Of a stretch of 33,884 bases of DNA, positions 8,014 through 15,585 are shown piece after piece (within the stretch, counting starts at the first letter, position 1; every line of letters begins with the position of its first letter). The position numbers were made by a program, and so were the translations under genes. The stretch spans positions 1 to 33,884 of the forward strand of contig CAMAXU010000019.1 in NCBI GenBank assembly GCA_945862455.1, given 5' to 3'. Source of the stretch: Rickettsia typhi (GTDB lineage Bacteria; Pseudomonadota; Alphaproteobacteria; Rickettsiales; UBA1997). Under the pieces are notes generated by a model that saw only the letters and a program-made list of their open reading frames with translations, did no database searches and had not been told where the DNA came from.

Positions 8014-8168
8014 TTAAAAAAACCTCTTGCCAAACAAAATTAGTTAAAAATTATGTCTTTCGTCGGGAGTCGTTCCGAATACAAAACCCTCGCGGGAAAT
8101 AGGAAACGACACGCCGGGTTTGCGTGGTGGTGGCTCCCGACACTTAGAATTTTTTAAAAAAACCTCTT
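8014..8168. repeat. 15-base direct repeat flanking the structured segment
   Basis: TTAAAAAAACCTCTT occurs at 8014-8028 and again at 8154-8168, exactly 140 bases apart. The second copy is the left arm of the terminator at 8156-8193. The GC-rich structured segment lies between them, as if inserted with target duplication, or as a competing copy of the terminator arm. Confidence 0.75.
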
Positions 8169-8195
8169 CAAATTTTTTTGAAGAGGTTTTTTTGT
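8055..8195 (+). ncRNA. Candidate structured non-coding RNA, class unknown
   Basis: In an AT-rich gap, a GC-rich block folds into stacked helices. P1 pairs GTCGGGAG (8062-8069) with CTCCCGAC (8134-8141). P2 pairs TCGTTCC (8070-8076) with GGAAACGA (8102-8109, one bulge) and encloses P3, CCC/GGG (8087-8089/8094-8096). P4 pairs CACGC (8110-8114) with GCGTG (8122-8126). P1, P2 and P4 abut with no linker on their 5' sides, a three-way junction. Loop bases GGGTTT (8116-8121) could pair with AAACCC (8084-8089), a pseudoknot competing with P3. A strong terminator follows. A weak promoter (TTGCCA 8027-8032, AT-rich -10 near 8050) may precede it. It is not tRNA, 4.5S or tmRNA by eye. Confidence 0.5.
8156..8193 (+). 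terminator. Very strong rho-independent terminator
   Basis: A perfect 17-base stem (8156-8172 with 8177-8193) has a 4-base loop and ends in seven Ts; its core is CCTCTTC/GAAGAGG. It would end the candidate RNA or read-through from the phytochelatin-synthase-like gene 314 bases upstream. The A-run on the other side makes it potentially bidirectional. Confidence 0.93.
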
Positions 8196-8285
8196 GTTTT
8201 AAAATATCATGCTCGTAATTCATTTAACACAAACTCCGTCATTCTTAGACACTGCTAGCTAATTAAAAATATGATGATTATCACT

Positions 8286-8313
8286 TGCACCCTGAGCCTA
8301 TGTGATGGGTGAT
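8286..8313 (+). repeat. Short palindromic repeat, copy 2 of 2
   Basis: CACCC (8288-8292) pairs with GGGTG (8307-8311). The interior TGAGCCTATGTGAT differs from copy 1 (5267-5294) by one deleted base and two substitutions. It lies about 90 bases before the dnaE start. Confidence 0.65.
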
Positions 8314-8401
8314 TACCCTAAATATCCAAAAAATTGATTGCACTTTCCTTAATAAAACTCGATATTTCGCCCTCAATTTTCTCGAGTCTTTCTTCAAAAA
8401 A

Positions 8402-10897
8402 ATGTTCATCCCTTTACGCAATCACACAACTTTTTCGCTTTGCAAAGGCGCGATTAAAATTTCTGAAATTGTTGATCGCGCAAAAGCTTATAAATTGCCG
8501 GCTCTTGGTATTACTGATTGCCAAAATCTTTTTGCCGCTTTGGAATTTTCTTCTGCTTGTAAAAAATCTGGAATTCAGCCGATTTTAGGCTGCGAAATGC
8601 TAGTTAGATTTGACGATCCAAATCGCAAAAGTCTTTCTAATTTAGATATTGAAAAATCTTTCGCCAAATTGCCTTTAATCGCCCACAGTGAGGAAGGCTA
8701 CAAAAACCTGATGTATTTGGTTAGTCACTCTTATTTAAACCGCGAAAATGGTTTAACGCCTCATATTTCTTACAATTTGTTAAAAGAAAAATCCGCAGGA
8801 TTAATCGCCCTTTCTGGTGGCGTTGAAGGATTTATAGGCAAGCTTTTGTTCGATTCGCAAGATCAAAAACTAAATGAATTAATTACAGAATTTTCTCAAA
8901 TTTTTCCGCAAAATTTCTACATCGAAATCACGCGTCACGGCACTAAAAATGAAGAAAAGTTGGAAGAAAAATTCATCGAATTAGCTTTTAAACACAATCT
9001 GCCATTGGTTGCAACTAACGATGTTTATTTTATAAGCCGCGAAATGCACGAAGCGCAAGATATTTTAACTTGCATTGGCGAAGGCAAAGTTTTTCACGCT
9101 GCTGATCGCGAAAAACTTTCGTCCGAACAATATTTCAAAACCCAAGAAGAGCTTGAAGCCTTATTTAGCGATATTCCCGAGGCAATTGAAAATACAGTAA
9201 GCATTGCCAAAAAATGCCACACAATGGCTTTTGAACGTCCGCCAACTTTGCCGAAATTTAGCGCCGAAGAAAATTTTAACGAGGCTAATGAATTAAAAAT
9301 CCAATCAATCGCAGGCTTAAAAATAAGGCTGGCGCGCAAGTTTGAGTTGGAAGAAACTTCAATTGAAAAACAAAAAGAAATCGAAAAAGAATATTTGGCA
9401 CGTCTCGATTTTGAACTTTCAGTTATTATTAAAATGAATTTTTCAGGATATTTTTTAATCGTATCTGATTTCATTAAGTGGGCGAAAAATAATTTAATTC
9501 CCGTAGGTCCGGGGCGCGGTTCAGGAGCTGGTTCAATTATTGCTTGGTCGCTGCAAATTACTGATCTTGATCCAATTCGTTTTGGACTTCTTTTTGAAAG
9601 ATTTTTAAATCCCGATCGTGTTTCAATGCCCGATTTTGATATCGACTTTTGTCAATCGCGACGCGACGAAGTAATTGATTATGTGCAGAAAAAATATGGC
9701 AAAGATTACGTTGCCCAAATTATAACTTTTGGAAAATTGCAAGCGCGCGCGGTGTTGAAGGATGTTGGTCGCGTGTTGCAAATGCCTTACAATCAAGTTG
9801 ATCGAATTTGCAAACTAATTCCATTTAACGCCATCGAAGCCGTGACTTTGGAAAAAGCCATTGAGATGGATAAAGACTTACAACAAGCGATTAAAGAAGA
9901 TCCGCAAGTGACAAAATTAGTTGATATTGGTTTAAAGCTCGAAGGCCTAAATCGTCACGCTTCAACTCACGCAGCGGGCGTGGTTATTGGTGATAAACCA
10001 CTTACCGAAATTTGCGCGCTTTATAATGATCAAGGCTCGGAAATGCCAGCTGTAGGCTATTCAATGAAATATGCCGAAGCCGCAGGATTAGTGAAATTCG
10101 ACTTTTTAGGACTTAAAACTCTAACCACAATTTTTGAAACCGTAAAATTAATTGCAAAAACTCGCAGCATTAAAATTGATATTTCTAACCTCAAACTTGA
10201 TGATAAAGAAACTTTCAGAATGCTTGCTACTGGCGATTCCATCGGTGTTTTTCAAATTGAGTCTTCGGGAATGAGATCAGTTCTGCGCCAAATGAAAGCA
10301 GATAAAATCGAAGATATTATCGCCCTCATTTCACTTTATCGCCCCGGCCCAATGGATAATATTCCAACCTATATTCGCCGCAAACACGGCCAAGAAAAAA
10401 TCAATTACCCGCACCCGCTTTTGGAAGCAACTTTGAAAGAAACTTACGGCGTAATTGTTTATCAAGAACAAGTAATGGAAATTGCCAAAGTTCTTGCAGG
10501 TTACAGCCTTGGAGCCGCAGATTTGCTGCGTCGCGCTATGGGTAAAAAAATCAAAGAAGAAATGGATCAACAACGCACAATTTTCACCAACGGCGCCATG
10601 AAAAATGGCGTGCCAGAAAGACAAGCCGGAGAAATTTTTGATCTGGTTGATAAATTTGCAGGTTACGGTTTTAACAAATCACACGCCGCAGCTTATGCGC
10701 TGATTTCATATCAAACTGCATTTTTGAAAGCGCATTATTTACCCGAATTTTTGACCGCCTCAATCAATCTAGAAATCGACAACACCGACAAAATCAACAT
10801 CTTTTTGCAAGTTGCTAAAAGCCACAAAATCCCAGTTTTGCCACCGAGTTTGAATGAGAGTGAGGCTTATTTTAGTGTGGAGAGGGTGAAAAATTAA
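8402..10897 (+). CDS. dnaE: DNA polymerase III alpha subunit, C-terminally truncated
   Basis: 831 residues from ATG 8402 (MFIPLRNHTTFSLCKGAIK), the usual start for alphaproteobacterial DnaE; an upstream GTG at 8309 would add 31 unrelated residues. The PHP domain is at the N terminus. The polymerase core has VGPGRGSGAGSIIAWSLQ, the catalytic Asp411 and Asp413 in PDFDIDF, and GYGFNKSHAAAYALISYQTA. The protein ends just after LPPSLNESEAYFSVE. Normal DnaE is about 1,150 residues, so roughly 320-340 are missing: the end of the helix-hairpin-helix region, the internal clamp-binding motif, the OB fold and the tau-binding domain. The stop codon falls inside a dispersed palindromic repeat. No C-terminal coding sequence is found before mfd. 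Confidence 0.9.
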   Translation: MFIPLRNHTTFSLCKGAIKISEIVDRAKAYKLPALGITDCQNLFAALEFSSACKKSGIQPILGCEMLVRFDDPNRKSLSNLDIEKSFAKLPLIAHSEEGYKNLMYLVSHSYLNRENGLTPHISYNLLKEKSAGLIALSGGVEGFIGKLLFDSQDQKLNELITEFSQIFPQNFYIEITRHGTKNEEKLEEKFIELAFKHNLPLVATNDVYFISREMHEAQDILTCIGEGKVFHAADREKLSSEQYFKTQEELEALFSDIPEAIENTVSIAKKCHTMAFERPPTLPKFSAEENFNEANELKIQSIAGLKIRLARKFELEETSIEKQKEIEKEYLARLDFELSVIIKMNFSGYFLIVSDFIKWAKNNLIPVGPGRGSGAGSIIAWSLQITDLDPIRFGLLFERFLNPDRVSMPDFDIDFCQSRRDEVIDYVQKKYGKDYVAQIITFGKLQARAVLKDVGRVLQMPYNQVDRICKLIPFNAIEAVTLEKAIEMDKDLQQAIKEDPQVTKLVDIGLKLEGLNRHASTHAAGVVIGDKPLTEICALYNDQGSEMPAVGYSMKYAEAAGLVKFDFLGLKTLTTIFETVKLIAKTRSIKIDISNLKLDDKETFRMLATGDSIGVFQIESSGMRSVLRQMKADKIEDIIALISLYRPGPMDNIPTYIRRKHGQEKINYPHPLLEATLKETYGVIVYQEQVMEIAKVLAGYSLGAADLLRRAMGKKIKEEMDQQRTIFTNGAMKNGVPERQAGEIFDLVDKFAGYGFNKSHAAAYALISYQTAFLKAHYLPEFLTASINLEIDNTDKINIFLQVAKSHKIPVLPPSLNESEAYFSVERVKN

Positions 10898-10979
10898 ATT
10901 CAAACTGCGTTTGAATTTAGGATGTTTTGAATTGCTACGCGGCGAGTGAATCGCCGCATCCGCAATAAGTTTTTTAAAA
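10896..10979 (-). repeat. Dispersed palindromic repeat, copy A
   Basis: It contains two hairpins: AAATTCAAAC/GTTTGAATTT (10896-10905/10909-10918, perfect) and a compound stem ATTGC + GCGGCGA with TCGCCGC + GCAAT (10931-10966). Its reverse complement aligns over about 80 bases with copy B (11364-11445) and copy C (21870-21946). It starts within the dnaE stop codon. Confidence 0.8.
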
Positions 10980-11177
10980 ATGTTCAAAATACCAAGATTC
11001 AAAATTTACGGCGAAAACGACAGAGCGATTCAAGAAAAAATAAGTCTGACTAACTTCACGAACTTTCAGACAAAAAAATACCTGCCCTCTAGCACCTATG
11101 TTTCAAGGGAGAAGATGGCAGGTCTAATGCGCGATATATTAATATTAGAAAAACCCAACAGTCAAATAATTAATTAA
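10980..11177 (+). CDS. Short unrecognised open frame in the dnaE-mfd gap
   Basis: 65 codons from ATG 10980, immediately after repeat copy A. The predicted product begins MFKIPRFKIYGENDRAIQ. I recognise no family. It has no signal peptide or membrane helix and no clear Shine-Dalgarno. The interior carries a stem, ACCTGCC (about 11080) with GGCAGGT (about 11117). It may be the decayed 5' part of whatever gene the fragment at 11194-11349 came from, or may not be coding at all. Confidence 0.25.
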   Translation: MFKIPRFKIYGENDRAIQEKISLTNFTNFQTKKYLPSSTYVSREKMAGLMRDILILEKPNSQIIN

Positions 11178-11193
11178 ACAAATTCAAAAAGAA

Positions 11194-11349
11194 ATGGAAG
11201 CAATTATAAAATTAAGAAACCGAGTTTTTCATTTTGAAAATTTGCAAAGCTGGAATTTTACCGAAATAAAAAAGCTGATTGATAAATTTATTTATGGAGT
11301 TGGCGGATTTGACATGATTAGTATTATGCAAACAAATCACAAATTTTAA
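11194..11349 (+). pseudogene. HEPN/Abi-like C-terminal fragment
   Basis: 51 codons beginning MEAIIKLRNRVFHFENLQSW. The segment LRNRVFHFE fits the R-N-x3-H core of HEPN ribonuclease domains and resembles the C-terminal LRNR-x-x-H-x-E of Abi-like abortive-infection proteins, but is far shorter than any complete family member. An in-frame stop lies at 11167-11169. It sits between inverted repeat copies A and B. I infer the remains of a transferred defence or toxin gene; similarity over a short motif is weak evidence. Confidence 0.35.
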
Positions 11350-11363
11350 ATTCTTTAAAAAAT

Positions 11364-11445
11364 AAAACTTATTGCGAATGCAGCGATTCACTCTCTCAAG
11401 CAGCAATTCAATATAAACTAAATTCAAACAAACTTTGAATTTAAA
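11364..11445 (+). repeat. Dispersed palindromic repeat, copy B
   Basis: It is inverted relative to copy A and ends 9 bases before the mfd start codon. The first stem is reduced to ATTGC (11371-11375) with GCAAT (11403-11407); the GC-rich inner stem has decayed. The second hairpin AAATTCAAA/TTTGAATTT (11420-11428/11434-11442) is perfect. Confidence 0.8.
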
Positions 11446-11454
11446 CTACCATTT

Positions 11455-14400
11455 ATGGACTATAAAACAAAACTAAACCACCTGCGCCAATCAAGCATTT
11501 TAACCAAAACCCCCGAAGATGCTCACGGCTTTTTGGCGGCTGAAATTTCGCGGAATTTTTCTGATTCTGATTTTGTTTTCATCGCCAGCAATGACGCGGA
11601 AATGGAAACAATTCACCAACAAATTAATTTCTTCGCGCCCAATCTTGAGGTTTTAAATTTTTACGCTTGGGATTGTTTGCCTTATGATCGCGCCTCGCCG
11701 AAACATTTGATTTTAGCGAACAGAATTAAAACTCTTTATCGCCTTGCCACGCGCAAAGAAGGTCAGAAATTTTTCATTATCACTTCCGTAAATGCACTTT
11801 TGCAAAAAACTGTCGCACCATCTCAAATCAAGGATTTGGGAATTTATTTAGAAATTGGTAATAAAATTTCACTTCCCGAAATTGCCGAATTTTTAACTGC
11901 TAAAGGTTACAATCGCGAAGTTTGCGCCAATAATGTTGGCGACTTTGCGGTGCGCGGCGGCATTGTTGATATCGTAATGCAAAAAGCAGCAGATTTAATT
12001 GGCTATCGCGTTGATTTTTTTGGCAATGAAGTTGAATCAATAAAAGCTTTTGATCCGATTACACAAATCACGCAAGAATCGGTAAAATCTTTAGAAATTT
12101 TGCCAGCTTCCGAAGTTATAATGAGCAAAAAAACGGTAGAAAATTTCCGTCAAAAATATCGCACCGTTTTTGGCGCATCAATTGAAGACCAGCTTTACAG
12201 CGCAATTTCCGACATGCGTACATACAGCGGCATGGAACATTGGTTGCCGTTTTTTTATGAAGAAAATTTGTTAGGTCTTTTTGACTATTTGCAAAAGCCT
12301 GTGAGCTTTTTTAGTGAAAAAGTTTTTAATTTTGCTCATCATCGCAGCGAATTGATTTTAGAATATTATAAATCGCGCGTTGCTGAAATGAAAATTCGCG
12401 ATGGTTCAATTTACAATCCAATTGCGCCAGAATTGCTTTATTTTTCGGAAAGCGAATTCAAAAAAAATATTGAAAAAACAATCGCAATTCAATTTAACCA
12501 GTTTGATACCAACGAAAAAAACCAGCGCGTTTTAGATTTAGAAATTAAGCCAGTTCCAGATTTTGCGCTGGCTGGACGCGCCAATCAAAAAGATCCAGTT
12601 GAACTTTTAAAAGAATTTTCTACTCAAAGTAAAACAAAACTTACGATTGCTTGTTTAACTGAAGCCTTTCGCGATCGCATTAATAAAATTTTTCCTGATT
12701 ATAATTTCAAATGCCCAACTGTAGTGCTTCCGCTGCATTTTGGTTTTTATACATCAGATTTTATGCTGGTTGGCGAGCAGGCAATTTTTGGTGAAAAAAT
12801 TATCCGCAAAAAAAATTCCAAAGCTGCATCACAGCGATTAATTGAAGAAGGTTTAAGCATAAATCTTGGCGAATTAGTTGTACATCGCGATCACGGAATT
12901 GGCAAATTCGATGGCATTCACACAATTGTTCATGCACCTCCATCGTCGCGCTTACGCGACGACTCGCTCCCCCTAAATAAGGGGAACCTTGCTGGCGGGA
13001 TTAAAACCGACATGATTAAAATTTTGTACGGTGGTAATGACACGCTTTTTGTTCCTGTCGATGATATAAATTTAATCACGCGTTATGGAGCGGATAATCC
13101 GCTGATTCAGCTTGATCGCTTGGGAGTTGCGGCGTGGAAAAATCGTAAAGAAAAAGTTCGCAAAAGAATTAAAGTTGCTGCCGAAGAATTACTTAAAATC
13201 GCCGCTGCGCGCCATGTTAAAAAAGCACCAATTTATATTGCCGAACAGCATTTTTACGATGAATTTAAATCACGTTTCGGCTTTGTAGAAACTGAAGATC
13301 AGGCTAAAGCAATTGATGAAATGGAAGAAGATTTGCAAAAAGGCTCTCCCATGGATCGTTTGATTTGCGGCGATGTAGGTTTTGGAAAAACCGAAGTTGC
13401 ATTGCGCGCTGCTGCTATAGTTGCGGGTTCTCATAATCCGGCGCAAATTGCAATTATTGCGCCAACCACACTTTTGGTGCGTCAACATTATAAAAATTTT
13501 GTCAAAAGATTTGAAGGCACAAAAATTAAAGTGGCGCAACTTTCGCGCTTGGTCAATGCTTCTGATGCCAAAAAAGTTAAGCAAGATTTAGAAATGGGCG
13601 GCGTTCACATTGTGATTGGAACGCACGCGCTTTTACAAAAAACCATTAAGTTTAAAAATTTAGGCTTGGTAATTATTGATGAAGAACAACATTTTGGCGT
13701 GGCGCAAAAAGAAAGATTAAAAGAATTACGCCACGAAGTTCACGTTTTAACGCTTTCAGCAACTCCAATTCCACGAACGCTGCAAATGTCACTAACTGGC
13801 GTGAAAGATTTAAGTTTAATTTCAACGCCGCCAATTGATCGCCTTGCCGTTCGCAATTTTGTAATGCCTTATGATTCTGTTATTGCTCGTGAAGCTGTGA
13901 TGCGCGAACATAATCGCGGCGGGCGCGTTTTCTTCGTGGTGCCTCGCATTCGCGACTTGGAAGAAATGGAAGCCCGTTTAAAAATTTTGCTGCCTGAAAT
14001 TAAAATCACTTCGGCACATGGCCAAATGACGCCGTCAACTTTGGATAAAATCATGAATGATTTTGTTGATGGAAAAATCGACATGCTGATTTCAACCACG
14101 ATTATTGAATCGGGCATCGATATTTCTGATGCCAATACGATGATTATTTACAAACCAGAAATGTTTGGCTTGGCGCAGCTTTACCAACTTCGCGGTCGCG
14201 TTGGTCGCGGCAAAGTGCGCGCTTATTCATATTTCATGCTCGACAATCGCAAAAAAGTTTCAGAAGATTCGCGCAAGAAATTGGAAGTTATGCAAAATCT
14301 CGATTCACTGGGAATTGGATTTACAATCGCCAGTCACGATATGGATATTCGCGGCAGCGGCAATTTGCTTGGTGATGAGCAATCTGGACATGTTAAAGAA

Positions 14401-14952
14401 ACTGGCGTTGAGCTTTACCAGCAAATGCTTCTTGAAACAATTGAAGAGCTTAAAAATGCTGATCCAAATGCCAAACCGCACGCGGCAAATGAAGCGGAAA
14501 TTGAAGATTTTTCAGTTCAAATAAAACTCGGAATTTCATTACTCATTCCTGAAGATTACATGCAAGATTTAAGCTTGCGCATGAGTTTCTACAAAAAAAT
14601 TGCGACAATTAAAAGTGACGAAGATCAGGAAAATTTAATTAATGAAATGACTGATCGTTTTGGTAAAATTCCAGTTGAAATTATAAATTTGATGGAAGTG
14701 GCAAAATTAAAATGGTCGTGCAAAAAAGTTGCTGTCGAAAGAGTGGAAGCGCATCCGGAAGGAATTTTGATTGGCTTTAAAGATAATAAATTCGCTAATC
14801 CCGATAAATTATTGCAAACTGTTTTTTCCAGCAAAAATAAAATCCGAATTCATGCTGGACAAAAAGTGTTATTTGTTTGCGATGTAAAAACTGCTGCGGC
14901 GAAAATTAAATCGGCGCTTGACGTGATTTTACAACTTCAGAAATTGATTTAA
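11455..14952 (+). CDS. mfd: Transcription-repair coupling factor Mfd
   Basis: 1,165 residues, full length. Mfd removes RNA polymerase stalled at DNA lesions and recruits UvrA. Order of parts: the UvrB-like N-terminal domains; the polymerase-interacting domain (about 480-560, VVHRDHGIGKFDGIHTI and NDTLFVPVDDINLITRYG); the translocase with Walker A GDVGFGKTEVALRAA (about 639), DEEQHFG (about 743) and the TRG region QLRGRVGRG (about 912); and the C-terminal UvrA-masking domain. Odd: about 22 residues (near 496-517, SRLRDDSLPLNKGNLAGG) interrupt the polymerase-interacting domain, encoded by a palindromic insertion. No Shine-Dalgarno is visible. The upstream sequence is repeat copy B. Confidence 0.96.
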   Translation: MDYKTKLNHLRQSSILTKTPEDAHGFLAAEISRNFSDSDFVFIASNDAEMETIHQQINFFAPNLEVLNFYAWDCLPYDRASPKHLILANRIKTLYRLATRKEGQKFFIITSVNALLQKTVAPSQIKDLGIYLEIGNKISLPEIAEFLTAKGYNREVCANNVGDFAVRGGIVDIVMQKAADLIGYRVDFFGNEVESIKAFDPITQITQESVKSLEILPASEVIMSKKTVENFRQKYRTVFGASIEDQLYSAISDMRTYSGMEHWLPFFYEENLLGLFDYLQKPVSFFSEKVFNFAHHRSELILEYYKSRVAEMKIRDGSIYNPIAPELLYFSESEFKKNIEKTIAIQFNQFDTNEKNQRVLDLEIKPVPDFALAGRANQKDPVELLKEFSTQSKTKLTIACLTEAFRDRINKIFPDYNFKCPTVVLPLHFGFYTSDFMLVGEQAIFGEKIIRKKNSKAASQRLIEEGLSINLGELVVHRDHGIGKFDGIHTIVHAPPSSRLRDDSLPLNKGNLAGGIKTDMIKILYGGNDTLFVPVDDINLITRYGADNPLIQLDRLGVAAWKNRKEKVRKRIKVAAEELLKIAAARHVKKAPIYIAEQHFYDEFKSRFGFVETEDQAKAIDEMEEDLQKGSPMDRLICGDVGFGKTEVALRAAAIVAGSHNPAQIAIIAPTTLLVRQHYKNFVKRFEGTKIKVAQLSRLVNASDAKKVKQDLEMGGVHIVIGTHALLQKTIKFKNLGLVIIDEEQHFGVAQKERLKELRHEVHVLTLSATPIPRTLQMSLTGVKDLSLISTPPIDRLAVRNFVMPYDSVIAREAVMREHNRGGRVFFVVPRIRDLEEMEARLKILLPEIKITSAHGQMTPSTLDKIMNDFVDGKIDMLISTTIIESGIDISDANTMIIYKPEMFGLAQLYQLRGRVGRGKVRAYSYFMLDNRKKVSEDSRKKLEVMQNLDSLGIGFTIASHDMDIRGSGNLLGDEQSGHVKETGVELYQQMLLETIEELKNADPNAKPHAANEAEIEDFSVQIKLGISLLIPEDYMQDLSLRMSFYKKIATIKSDEDQENLINEMTDRFGKIPVEIINLMEVAKLKWSCKKVAVERVEAHPEGILIGFKDNKFANPDKLLQTVFSSKNKIRIHAGQKVLFVCDVKTAAAKIKSALDVILQLQKLI
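12935..13005 (+). repeat. Palindromic element inserted in frame within mfd
   Basis: Two hairpins lie side by side: TCGTCGCG/CGCGACGA with loop CTTA (12943-12962) and CCCCT/AGGGG (12970-12974/12980-12984). The GC-rich segment encodes the extra residues absent from ordinary Mfd between HTI and DMIKILYGG. It resembles in-frame palindromic elements of Rickettsia. The boundaries are approximate. Confidence 0.65.
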
Positions 14953-14988
14953 TTTTTAATTTAAGATCTATTTTCACATTACAATAAA

Positions 14989-15576
14989 ATGAATGACAAC
15001 GCTTTAAAAAAATATAAATCACTACTTTCCTTCAGCTTAATCGATGAAAATACTTTATCCAAAAATGAGGAAGATGATGATGATGAGCGTTTTGTAAAAA
15101 AAAATTCTAAAGAAGAGCAAAAACAGACTCAAACAACTGAAGAAAAAATAGAAAAAGTTGAATCAAAACCAGAAGTTAAAGGCATTTTTGATAAATTAAA
15201 AAACTTCATTTTTCCAAAAAGCAATAAGCAACGCGATCTTGATTCAGAAGTTGGTGGTTTGGAAGCGAAAGAGCAAAAAAAATCAAACGAAAAAGATGTT
15301 TGGGATGAGCGCTCAGAAGAAGTAGATAAAATGGGATCGACCGACACGTTTAATACGACAGGAATGAAATCAGTTGTCTGGAAACAAAAACGCGCCCGAC
15401 TTGTCGCTAAAAAACATGCAAAAAAAGGTGCTGAAGCTGGAGCTGAGGCAGCTGCACAAGGAGATCAAGATTTTAATAATATGGGTTATGTCGCAAGATT
15501 AAAAAATATGAGACAAGACCGCAGCGGAATTACTGGCGACAAAAATGGTAGAAATAATAATGGTAGGGCTTGGTAA
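14989..15576 (+). CDS. Hypothetical charged, low-complexity protein
   Basis: 195 residues, family not recognised. The N-terminal 40 residues include an acidic run (NEEDDDDERF). A Lys/Glu/Gln-rich stretch follows (about 38-62), then GIFDKLKNFIFPKSNKQRD, and a basic Ala/Lys-rich segment (RLVAKKHAKKGAEAGAEAAA, about 137-156). The end is Asn/Gly/Arg-rich. There is no signal peptide or membrane helix; most of it should be disordered. It begins 36 bases after mfd and ends 9 bases from the convergent ftsA end. The clean, long frame between two real genes argues that it is coding. Confidence 0.6.
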   Translation: MNDNALKKYKSLLSFSLIDENTLSKNEEDDDDERFVKKNSKEEQKQTQTTEEKIEKVESKPEVKGIFDKLKNFIFPKSNKQRDLDSEVGGLEAKEQKKSNEKDVWDERSEEVDKMGSTDTFNTTGMKSVVWKQKRARLVAKKHAKKGAEAGAEAAAQGDQDFNNMGYVARLKNMRQDRSGITGDKNGRNNNGRAW

Positions 15577-15585
15577 AAATTTCTC

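Noticed and set aside
8062..8142. tRNA or 4.5S RNA at the GC-rich structured block
   Set aside because: The outer stem resembles an acceptor stem, but no T-arm (GTTCGAATC type), anticodon arm or CCA context is present on either strand. The SRP core GGAAGG-AGCA is absent as well.
8053..8157. Leader peptide with three consecutive Trp codons (FAWWWLP) before a terminator, as in trp attenuation
   Set aside because: The 34-codon frame lacks a Shine-Dalgarno. The TGGTGGTGG run is part of the structured block, the downstream gene is dnaE and not trp, and no antiterminator pairing of the usual 2-3 type is seen.
8309..8401. 31-codon N-terminal extension of DnaE from GTG 8309
   Set aside because: It starts inside the dispersed repeat and has no similarity to DnaE; MFIPLRNHT at 8402 is the expected start.
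10898..11454. DnaE C-terminal domain continuing after a frameshift
   Set aside because: I read all three plus frames and found none of the expected helix-hairpin-helix, OB-fold or tau-binding segments, so it is a loss and not a simple frameshift.
13270..14524. Frames on either strand inside mfd
   Set aside because: Shadows of the mfd frame; none has a ribosome site or recognisable motif.
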